NCBI GenBank assembly: GCA_030248215.1
Contig: JASANG010001660.1
Span: forward strand, 248,001-312,000
Direction of reading: 5' to 3'
DNA: 64,000 nt
Source of the DNA: Enoplolaimus lenunculus
Lineage: Eukaryota; Nematoda; Enoplea; Enoplida; Thoracostomopsidae
Below the pieces are notes generated by a model. The model saw only the letters and a list, made by a program, of their open reading frames with translations. It had not been told where the DNA came from and ran no database searches. The position numbers were made by a program, and so were the translations under genes. Of this stretch, positions 32,292 through 41,814 are shown piece by piece; the first letter of the stretch is position 1; each line of letters begins with the position of its first letter.

Positions 32292-35200
32292 CACGTTTTA
32301 GTAATAAATTTAGTTTTAATATATTTTTTAAGATATTAAACTAAAATCGGTGATGACGTTACAAGTGTGTGTACCTTTACAATTTAGAGTGGTGCTGCAA
32401 GTGCAAAAATGTTGTCTGCAAATTGTTAAGTGATTCGATGCACTAAATTTTTTGTGACAAAATGAGGTTACTCCCTCCCTACCTTACAATTTTTCCCCCT
32501 CAAAAATTTTTTGGGGATAAAACGGTAAGGCCCTATCTTATAATTTTTCTTCTCAGAAATTTTGTTGCTGTCAAATAAATATGGTCCCTGCTTCCCAATT
32601 CTTCGCTGCATACAGTAAAAATTGCGTTTCATAACATTTGTCAGCCCGCTCCCGCTGTTAGAAATATATTCGCCGCTGGTTCCATTCGTCAGCCGTACGA
32701 TACAAAATGCCATAAAAATGGTTAAAACGTACAACGCTACTCAACATTGAGCATTTGTGTCACAACACATTGTAGATTTTGGTTCAACTTATCGACCCAT
32801 GTGACGCAGGGCTGGTTCCTGCTGCGTTTGCTATCAGGTCACTATGCTTTGTATCATAGGTTAGAAACGAATTAAAACTCACCTTTGGAAAACAGGTTTA
32901 AACTGCTTGAACCAAGAAGTCAAACAATCGCTTGCGTGGTACGATTGCTCACAACGGAGTCCCTGCACTAAAAAGTTACACCCTTGTAAAATGAAATCAT
33001 CAGTGGCAGAGAAAGTGGGGTGCCCAGACCTAGGTTTTTTCCTAAGTACAAGGATCACAGGTAGAATGTTGCATTAAAGATTTAGTTCTAAAATTATGCT
33101 CGGCTTCTTGCCCGTTTTGCTCGAGCGCTTTCAATCAGCCTGCCGTATCGAAAATTTCCGGATCCGCAACTGGAAATCATGGCAACGGCCTTAATTTGAT
33201 ATCTTGACCACTATGCAAAGCCGAAACACTTCACAGATAATTTTGTTGAACTAACCTGATTTTAGAACGAAAAATTTACAATCCGCCTATTTTTGCCGAA
33301 TTTACAATATAACTTGCGTACACCAGGTGAACATCATATATTTGATTGTGTTCTTGCGAAACCACATTAAAGTAATAGTACACTTCGCCTTCAGATAACA
33401 GTATGCAGTGTGTTTTTTGCATTTAAATTTGAAAAACAAAACTTTAAATCGCTAGAAACGTAGGCTGCGCACTGCTTCATAACGTGTATATTAGTGAAAT
33501 GTTTTGTACTTTGAAATTTTCGCACAAGATACTTTTGTAAAACTTGCGGTGTAAATTGCACAGTGGACATCTGAAATAAAAAATTTGTATACTACTGTTC
33601 GCATGGAGGGGCGAACGATGTAAAATTTATCTTTCGAGAAACTTCGACTCGGACATGACGTTAATAGGTTAATATTCTTGGTGGTTATCCCCTTCAGTTT
33701 AAACATTTTTAGCAGACAAAAATGTCATAGGAGCATAAACTGGTGAGATAGATGATATATATCACGCTCTCCAATTTTTCAACGAGACAAAAACACACAT
33801 TAAACACGTTTTAGAATAAAGGGATGCTAAAAATTACGACGTTTTCTATTGAGGCTATTCCCTCAAAAAATTCTAGCTACGCTGGTGACAAATACATTTC
33901 CTAAAACTACAGTTTGTGCGCAAACACCAATGTGAAATGATAGAGAAATTAAAAAAGCAATTGCATCACATTTTACAGCAAACGACTAATTCTTGTGTAA
34001 AGAGAAATTGCATTAATGCCGCGTTAAATATGAATACATATTTTACATGTTTATCAAATTGTTAATATGTGTAAAAGTGGCTAATTTTTATTTGGCTCGG
34101 GTCTGGATCGTTTCCTGCTCAATATGCAAGCTGCAGCGGTGGGTCCAAGATTTTCCGGTCGGCGAGGACACTTTTTTGTGTTCCGACAATTTCTATGCTT
34201 AAATCTAAGCTTAAATCTAATTTACTGTTCTAACACCGATTTGATTTTTTGTGTAGAAAAGGGCAATCTGACCACTGCATACTACCTTTTCTATGATTTA
34301 TGCTTGTAGAGATAGTTGCAGGGGCGTAGACAGGATTTTATATCCGGGGAAGACAACTTCGCCTAGAAGAAGATTTTTTGACATCTACGGCCGGATGTTC
34401 TTCAAACCATAAAGGTGCCTTTTTTGAGTCTTTAGAAATTTTGAGGAAGGATATATTCCATTATTCTTCCATGTAAAACGATCATGAATGGTGAAAAAAT
34501 GCTTTCACTGGTATCAGTAAGAACTGCTCGCGACAACCACATTAATCGTATATACTTGACGCTCATCAGAATGCTGAAGCTACTAAAGTACTGAAAGTAA
34601 CCCAATAAACTCGTTTTTTTGTTAAATTTTACATCCGAATTTCAGTTTCATTTAAAAATTTTCGCTTTCTCCTTTCAGAATCTCTTGACACCAATTTACT
34701 TTTTCCTTATTCTGAAATTTTTTTACAAAAATCTTTTATTTGCGCCTTACACCATAAAATTTACATAGAGATACGCATTTATAAAAAACACTGTGCATAG
34801 CAGCGTAGTCAGAATTTTATTTCTGGAGGGACGATATAAATCTCGTTTCAAAGTTTTGTTTTGCAAGCCAAAATAGCGAGTAAGAAAATGTTTTTAACTC
34901 TAGGATCCAACGGCTATCCTAAAAAATTTAAAAGTGCCTCTTTACTTCATCTGTACGAAATTTTTAAAAAAATATATTCCATTTTAGGCTTAGGCTTAGC
35001 TTAGGCTTAGCCGTTGGCCTACGTTTCGCTCGCAAGAGGTTTCGACTATTATGTATGTCTATTTTACGTGGCATCGGCGATCTAAAATTACTGAATCCAC
35101 CACTACCATTGCATTTCGTGTACAACAGAAATAGTTTCTCTTCACAGATTGAGACAGAATAAAATAGCGAGAATGGTTTAAAACAGCATTTTAGAAGCTT

Positions 35201-36124
35201 TTTAGCAAATATTCTACTTGTCACAAAATTTGTCACGTTTAATTTCACAACTTTTAGAACATAGTATCCGGTACAACGTGACACTATAAATTCAATGCGG
35301 AAGTTGTCAGTAGATTGAGCGGATTTAGAAATTTTTGACAGGTGGCGGCGCAATATGTAATAGTAAAAAACGCTCAAAGCGAACGAAAAGACGAGCGCAG
35401 TTTTAATGCTAAATTTTAATACAAAATTTTGGTTTTAATCCCTTTTCAGGTGCCCCCTCTTTGATTCGGCAGTGGTAGATTACAGAATATTATATTGTTT
35501 ACATTGAATTGTAACTCAAAGCAACATGCAAGACATAAAAGCAATATTTACACTATTTTAAACAAACATTATTGCGATGCTTACTGCTTAGACATTTAGC
35601 TAAAATAGACATATATACAGTGAAAATTTTAGAAATTTATGACTGAGTTTGTGATTGACGAAATAACTCGCCACCGAAGTAAGCTAGAAGCCGAACACAA
35701 TTTTAGCAGCTATTAACTTAACTTTTTAGACAGCCATGACGTAGATGCCCTCCCTTGGATCTGCTCGTGAATATATGCAACAAATATTTTTAAATGTCAA
35801 CTATGAAACATTGATGCAAAAACTTCTGTGTCGTATGTTTAATTAAAGGTTTAAATGAAAAATTACTGACTCTAGACAGAAAATTATCAGCACTTTTATG
35901 GAAGTGGGCGATCCAGTGTATAAGATCCACCCACGGGTCGCGCCATGCCGAAATTTTTGCAATGCAAATGATTTGTCTGAAGCTCAGAATACGTTTTGTA
36001 CTTCTCGTATCTGGCTAAGGTTGAAAGTAAGAGTTAATAGAAAGTGTAAGCTTTACCCTTCTCTAAAGCTCCCCCGTATATAAGTCGAGGAACTTAATTT
36101 AAAATTATGTTTCCGGTTTGGGCT
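32292..36124. other. Intergenic stretch between dehydrogenase and K+ channel genes
   Basis: The dehydrogenase promoter should be just right of 32291, but no core element stands out. 32484-32640 holds back-to-back CCTTACAATTTTT/AAATTTTTTGGGG units, also seen at about 59330-59480 (family J). Family F fragments lie at 35365-35460 and 35655-35755. 34983-35010 is a short AGGCTTAGGCTTAGC run. No other exon could be supported. Confidence 0.45.
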
Positions 36125-36586
36125 TCATTTAAATTCGTGGACTTCCGGTATTCGGCTGATATTTTTCAGTCTGGGTGGCCCTCGAGTAAACCCGCAGAAC
36201 GAAGACCCATCTTCAGTTTTATCAATCCAGCTAAAACAGCTCATATTATCAGGCATAAATTCTCTTAAATACGCCATCATTGCCGCTTGATTACTTCCGG
36301 GTGGTGGTTCCGGTACGGTAAACATCCGTTCGGCGTTCATTACGATACGTTCCATATCCGCATCTGAGAGGCCGTATTTCTTTTGAAGCATTTTCAACTC
36401 TCCCAGTAGTTCGCTCATGTTGCCCGCTTTGCCGCCCAGTAACGCGAGAGCCGCTTTAGCGTCTTCAAGTTTGCGGCCCATGTAGTGCATTTTCTTAATG
36501 TAATGCGACCCGACCATATCTACCGTCATGGTGGTTAGTACCAGACCGAGTACGATGTAGATTATTGTTGAGAGTAGAATTAGTGA
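36125..36586 (-). CDS. K2P channel exon 5
   Basis: Acceptor CATTTCAG. Encodes TM4, then [20 protein letters not shown], an amphipathic [20 protein letters not shown] region and the tail to TGA. No AATAAA is evident within the next 60 bp. Confidence 0.88.
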   Translation of the reverse strand, partial: SLILLSTIIYIVLGLVLTTMTVDMVGSHYIKKMHYMGRKLEDAKAALALLGGKAGNMSELLGELKMLQKKYGLSDADMERIVMNAERMFTVPEPPPGSNQAAMMAYLREFMPDNMSCFSWIDKTEDGSSFCGFTRGPPRLKNISRIPEVHEFK

Positions 36587-39500
36587 CTGAAATGAATTGA
36601 AAATTTGCGTATATTTTGTCTGATAAAAACAGCTCTGGTAAACGCTAAGTTTCAGTCTAAGCATAAGCCTGCGAGAGGAAAGTGTACAAGAGCGGTGAAA
36701 AACATTTCTTTGTCATATATATGTTTGGTAACTGTCCAATAAAAATGAACCAGGACAAAGGCTACACTTTCCAAGCCACCATTCTCCGGTCAGGCTTTTG
36801 AGGACCCCATGAATGTACCTCTTACCAAGACGTTTATTGCATACTCATTTCGTATCTTTAGGTTTCGGAAAATTCTTACCTTAGCCTGAAGCCTAAACCT
36901 TTGTCCAACCCTTAGCCTAAATCACTGTAGAAATCAGTGTTTACATATACATTTGTCTAAGCGGGAAAGGGTTAAGCGAAAAACAATTTAGCAACACGCA
37001 ACAAACAATGACACACACCTCCTGGCTATCACGTATCGGTTATAAAGAACATGATACTCAAGCACAATTGGTCGCTCATCTTTTTACAATGTAAAATACT
37101 GTTTTAGAGGGCAGTGGTTCAGTATACTCGACGCGGAAAACAATTAATCGAAGAACAATACAACGGAAAAATGACAAATAAATTCAATTACTGATACCTT
37201 ATCATCAGCCGGAACCAAATCACCAAAACCAATTGTTGACATTGTAATAAAACAAAAATAGAACGCATTCATAAATGTCCACCCTTCAGAGATCACATAC
37301 AACACCGCACCAAGCGCTGTATAACCTAAAAACAAAATTTAAACTATTCCCAGAGACGTAGCCAAAATTTTGGCATAGCTTTACCGAACGAATTCTGTCT
37401 TTTTAGGCTTGCAAAGTAATTATGATGGCCGTAAAACTACTATTATGTACCAGCATTTTTTCCAAATTTAGCGCATTTGTCAAAGCCCCATTCACACGTG
37501 CAAGTTTTTGCCGCGAGAACTCGCAGCTGCAGCTTGTATGAAATACTTGCAGCTACATGTGTTTTCAATGGAAGACTCCCATTGACCAATCAAACTGCAA
37601 GTGCAAGAAATTCAAGTGACTAGCAACTGCGTTCACAGGTGCGAATAAAATGAAATAGCATGAATTCCTGGGAATAATTTGTTGCAGCTGCAAAAATTTC
37701 AGAGCTGTTTGTGACCAAACATGCACGTGCAAGTTTTTGCGGTAAAAATATAAAGCGTGTCGTAATTGTGTCGTAGTTTATAATCGGTGTCGTAACAGTG
37801 TTTGGGAACTTCTCACATATTTCAGAACTGCACGACCGGGAAGACCCTTTCCTCGAAGTAGTACAAATATACATGCTTTTTTCCTTTTAATTTCTGCGAA
37901 AGATATAGCCACGCAGGGAATCGAATCTCGGACATCTCGCTAGCAAGTCAAGCGCGCTATTGATTACACCTCAGAACTGCACGGTCGGGCCGACCCATTT
38001 CTCCGAAGTACTGCGAATATAACTGGTTTTTCCCTTAATTTCTCCGAAAGATATGACCACGCAGGGAATGTAATCTCGGACCTCTCGCTCGCGAGTCAAG
38101 CGCGCTACCCATTACACCACGCGGCCGATATCATAATTTCTTCTGGTGCTACATGTGCACGAGCATGTATGTGTCTTAACATTACACACTCTGCACATAC
38201 ACAAGCTACATTGCGTATACTCACATTCCCCCTTGTTCAGGCGGTCGCCCCTTACCGCGAATCCAAACTTATCCAAATCCATAGACCTGCAATTTATGGC
38301 GCCCAACTGCATGGTCGGTCCGACCATTTTTTTCGAAGTCCTGCGAATATAATTGGTTTTTCCCTTAATTTCTACGAAAAATATAGCCATGCCGGGAATC
38401 GAACCTCGGATCTACACCACGCGCCCGATATCATAATTTTCCTTGGTGCTATATGTGCACGTGTATGCATGTGTCTTAACATTACATACACTATGCACAT
38501 ACACAGGCACCGCGTATACTCAAACTTGCACGTGTGAATAGGGCTTAAGTTAAATCACCATTCGCTTATTTCATAACCTATTATTATAAGGTGATAAACG
38601 TAGCAGACAACGCGTTTTCTCACTACATCCTATTTCTTTGGGCTCTATGTCAAAATGTTTATTGCGTTCTTAACTCGAGCATAAATTTTTAACTTTGACC
38701 TTTGTAAAAAATAGTATTGAGCTCTGAAACAACGGAAACCGTTTAGAGTAAACGAAGTTTTTAAGAAGAGATTTTAGAAAAACGAAGCTGTGAAAAACGT
38801 TAGCAATTAATCTTACGACACAACTAAGATAATATGAGGTATTAACACAATAATCTATATTATTAAAGCTGCAACGCTCCACATACGTATTTTGGGGAAC
38901 GTTTCAGCGCAGATGTAAAAAAATGTTTTTAACAATACATAATAAATAAATCGTTCTAAAACTCTTATTAGGGACACGGACTCCTATTGATTGGGACTCG
39001 AAATGGGGACCCCCTCTTATTACCCCACACCATCTTATTCGGGTCACTACAGTGTTTTAAGACGATGTCTAAGTGTTTAAAACCTTAGTCGCTATGATAG
39101 TTGCATATTTGCGCAACTGCAGCTACAAGTTAACATTTATGGCTCGATAAATTGTAGTGATAGTGTACTGCTGAGAACACGGCTCTTGGACTCCTTGCCC
39201 ATATTCTAAAATATATGTGGCGAATATCACTAGTTCTTGATAGGTCCTGTAAATTTAGAACAAGCTAATCGAAAACTTCAAAATTCAGCACTGCTCACAT
39301 TCGATTGCTCCTACTTGTGAGCTCAGCTTGACATTTGCAGTTGCTGTAGTTTGGTTATTTCAAAACATTACTAAGTGACGACAGATGTTATACAACTGAC
39401 AATACGGCTTCTAAAGCACTGCCTCAACAACTTACCCAGTAACACCAGTAAAATATACGATGCCGGCACAGGCAACTGTTCGTTTTGTTCAAACACAAAA

Positions 39501-41814
39501 TCATCCAGCCCCCCAGCGGCTGGATTGCTTTCATCGTCTCCAATATTATTATTATTTGAATTTTTAAATTTTAAATCATCACTGTTTCTTGACATCCGTT
39601 CACCTTTAATAACCGATTCAATTTCGAAGTTTCGCTCAGAATTGTTCCAATTATCGTTCGAGTCTTTGTCTTTAACCAGTCCACGTATATTATTAGCAGT
39701 TCCGGACGATACTATAGCATCTGTGCCGGAAGTAAACGCTAACTCAGAGTCATTTAAATTTATTTTTTCGTCTGTTTCTGGATGCGATTTGACAGCCCGT
39801 CTCCACAGCCGAAAACAGCTGCCAGAAGGAGATCTAAACGGCGGGCACCATTTAGATGACGGCGGCACTCGAAGACAATATGGTAAATTTGACAGGATGG
39901 TTGTGTTCAATTTTAACACAATTTCCGCAGCGCGTTTGTAAAGTTTGACAACGGCAATTGCAACAAATTTTCCCAAGTCTGCAATTGTAATCAGAGCGAG
40001 AGGGATGCCGAACATTGCGTATGCGACACAAAATATCCGGCCCACCATGGTTTTGGGGACCAAATTGCCGTATCCTGAAACACAAGACAAGACAACACGG
40101 GGATGTAGTCAGGATTCTGGATGAAGGGGTAACGTTCTACAAAAATTTCGAATGAGGTTCTTGTGTTACTACCGGCATAGATATCTAAAACCCGTGTACA
40201 AAAATTGCAAACGTTCCAAAAGAGGTTTTGACCCTGAAAGTCCAATTCCGTCCATTTACGCGATTGCAAGGCATCGCCTATTCTCGCGTCTTCAGAAACC
40301 ATCGTGATTTTCCCATTATTTACCGTTTGGATCAAAAAATTTTCAGGGACAAAATTTAGAAAAACGAGGTCTTTGCTGTCTTAATAGCTAAACCACATAC
40401 AAAGTTTCAAGGCGATTCCACCGCTTTCTCTCCACTGTCACTATTTCTCTAAAGAGATGATTGCAGTTTCCTCCAACTTTTTTGACCCGTAAAGCCACTT
40501 ACCAACAGTTGTCATAACAACCGTTGCAAAAAATAATGCCGAAACAAACGTCCACTCAGAGCGAATGTTGTCCAGCTTCTCGATGGGCAAATTCAGTTCT
40601 TCGTCGGTCAAGTAAGTATTGCTAAATACGGCAAGAGTTGCCTCAATTAACCGGTCTATGCCGGCGGTTGCATTTTGACTCCATTCGAGTTCGCTTGCAC
40701 CTTGGTCGACTCCTGAAATTATAATCGAGGGTCACATAGTTAGTCTAAAGCATTAAAAAAAGATTAAATTAGTTTCGGAGGGGACAAACTTTGAAGACAC
40801 CCTAATCTTTGGAATAGCAAATTTCTACAAGCAGAATGCCGCGGTCTGTACCCAGCGCAACATGTAACGGGACGCTCAGCTGCTTATAAGGGGTAACGTA
40901 TGTTAACGGTGTTTCGTTAATAACAAAATTTCAACTAGTCAATTTGCGTAACACTAGCCAACACGTGCTAAAGCTTCGTCGAGTTCCCGTTTGTTGTGAC
41001 CGCAAGTGCAGCCAAACTTAATAGACAGCTTAATAGACAAAAGCAATATAAAGAACAATTATTGAACGTTTGTGTGTAGATGGGCTAAAGACAGCGCATG
41101 TCAATTATTGGGGTCTACTTTTACTGGAGACGAAGACACTATGCAACTATGGACTGAAACGCTTAACCCTTTCTCACATGAATATTTTCAATTTCCCCTG
41201 AGACCTACTTTTATGCTAGGATTCGAACTCCAGTGACTGGAGTGGGAGGCGTATGCCATCACCACTCAGCTATAGGAGCTTGACGCTCGAGCCCGAGGGG
41301 GCTCTCACGTCTTGTGGTGATTTAGTACTATGTATACGTGTTGCAATTATTAAACACGGTGCGATATATACTATTTAACGTATATACACTGCGCTGAGTT
41401 GCCTGCCTACAGGCAACTCAATGTGAGAAGGGGTTAAGGCTAAACTTAGGGTAAAAATTAGTCTAAGGTGTCCGCTTGCGCTACGGCTTAGGCTTATTGA
41501 ACACGGTTTTAAGGGTGCTAAAACTTTGTTGAGACAGGTCCATTTAGTACTCAACCACATCCCAAATAGTGGCCGTGCCTACATTTGCCAACGGTATTAC
41601 CAAGCGTCCATAACTGTTCGAGATATTGCTGTTGCATTTCTTGTATTCGTCGTGCGGAATTCCGTTTTTCAGCCAATTCACTTGGTTGTTCGATGACGTA
41701 GAACAAAAACGCCCCAGCGAACAAGTAAACAATTGTAAAAATTGCCAAAATAATATGTGGCAAAACGACTTTGGTTTTCTGAAAAAGAATATTCCGAAAT
41801 CCGAATATTGGCAT
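36125..41814 (-). CDS. Two-pore-domain (K2P/TWK-like) potassium channel
   Basis: Five exons in consistent phase (41601-41814, 40503-40712, 39436-40074, 37198-37325, 36125-36586) give about 550 aa from ATG 41814 ([12 protein letters not shown]) to TGA at 36125. In order: TM1 ([20 protein letters not shown], about 17-36), an extracellular cap with an NAT glycosylation site, pore 1 ending TTVGYGN (139-145), TM2 ([16 protein letters not shown]), a cytosolic loop of about 150 residues, TM3 ([18 protein letters not shown]), pore 2 with STIGFGD, TM4 ([20 protein letters not shown]) and a C-tail of about 120 residues. K2P subunits dimerise and carry background K+ current at the plasma membrane. The GYG/GFG filter pair is usual for the family. 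The EQPSE end of TM1 is like nematode TWK channels. The long TM2-TM3 loop is unusual. I cannot assign an orthologue. Confidence 0.92.
37198..37325 (-). CDS. K2P channel exon 4
   Basis: Acceptor TTGTTTTTAG, donor GTATCA. Encodes the end of TM3, [20 protein letters not shown] and [10 protein letters not shown]: pore helix and filter 2. Confidence 0.92.
37905..37985 (-). repeat. tRNA-derived repeat segment, copy 1
   Basis: On the minus strand it reads AGCGCGCTTGACTTGCTAGC followed by GTCCGAGATTCGATTCCCTG, an intact B-box region. The D-arm end is truncated, so it is a fragment of the segment seen whole at 38053-38127. Confidence 0.55.
38053..38127 (-). repeat. tRNA-Ala(CGC)-like segment within tandem SINE-like unit
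   Basis: On the minus strand the 5' GGCCGCG can pair fully (with wobbles) with the 3' CGTGGTC as an acceptor stem. A D-arm-like GTGTAATGGGTAGC is present. The anticodon loop reads CTCGCGA (anticodon CGC), but the anticodon stem has a mismatch and the T loop reads GATTACATT instead of GTTCGATT. With several tandem partners it is a tRNA-derived repeat, not a working tRNA gene. Confidence 0.6.
38962..39055. mobile_element. Right-end fragment of family D element in channel intron
   Basis: CTCTTATTAGGGACACGGAC and TCCTATTGATTGGGACTCGA lead to TTATTCGGGTCACTACAGTG, nearly identical to the right end of 15028-15477. The left end is absent. Confidence 0.7.
39436..40074 (-). CDS. K2P channel exon 3
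   Basis: Acceptor TGTTTCAG, donor GTAAGT. Encodes [22 protein letters not shown]2, the long loop and the start of TM3 ([10 protein letters not shown]). The loop has an [13 protein letters not shown] low-complexity stretch and many Ser, Asp and Asn residues, suggesting a disordered regulatory region. Confidence 0.9.
40503..40712 (-). CDS. K2P channel exon 2
   Basis: Acceptor ATTTCAG, donor GTAAGT. Encodes the second cap helix ([17 protein letters not shown]) and the pore helix [17 protein letters not shown]. The intron splits the first selectivity filter, whose GYGN is completed by exon 3. Confidence 0.92.
41163..41437 (-). mobile_element. piggyBac-like MITE with tRNA-derived core (family C), best copy
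   Basis: 275 bp bounded by TTAA on both sides, with ends CCCTTTCTCACATGAATA and CTCAATGTGAGAAGGGG, the arrangement of piggyBac elements. On the minus strand the A box is TAGCTGAGTGG (41262-41272) and the B box AGTTCGAATCC (about 41219-41230), 30-odd bases apart as in tRNA genes. A near-palindrome (GAGTTGCC/GGCAACTC) is next to the right end. It lies in channel intron 1. The element is non-coding. Confidence 0.8.
41601..41814 (-). CDS. K2P channel exon 1
   Basis: ATG at 41814 is chosen because it gives a short basic N-terminus before TM1, as is usual for K2P; the frame is open further right but without an ATG. The exon ends LEQLWTL plus one base before donor GTAATA. It encodes TM1 and the first cap helix. 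Confidence 0.85.

Larger units (their letters stand above)
37484..38545. mobile_element. 1.06-kb TIR element with nested tRNA-derived units (family I), channel intron 4
   Basis: The left end AGCCCCATTCACACGTGCAA and right end TTGCACGTGTGAATAGGGCT are near-perfect inverted repeats, continuing inward into GTTTTTGCCGCGA on the left. A second left-type end lies inside at about 37720. The interior (37823-38521) is occupied by partial tandem copies of a unit with a tRNA-Ala-like segment. Related half-copies lie at 60187-60300 and probably about 42530-42650. It sits between channel exons 3 and 4. Confidence 0.7.

Noticed and set aside
34964-35377. 137-codon minus-strand open frame
   Set aside because: It lacks an ATG at its start, begins in a family F repeat and ends in TTAGGC-like hexamers; best explained as repeat sequence.
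38053-38127. Considered as a working tRNA-Ala gene
   Set aside because: The T loop and anticodon stem are damaged and it is one of several tandem tRNA-derived units within a mobile element.
41219-41300. Considered as a stand-alone tRNA gene
   Set aside because: The same sequence recurs in four elements with common ends, and it does not fold into a complete cloverleaf.
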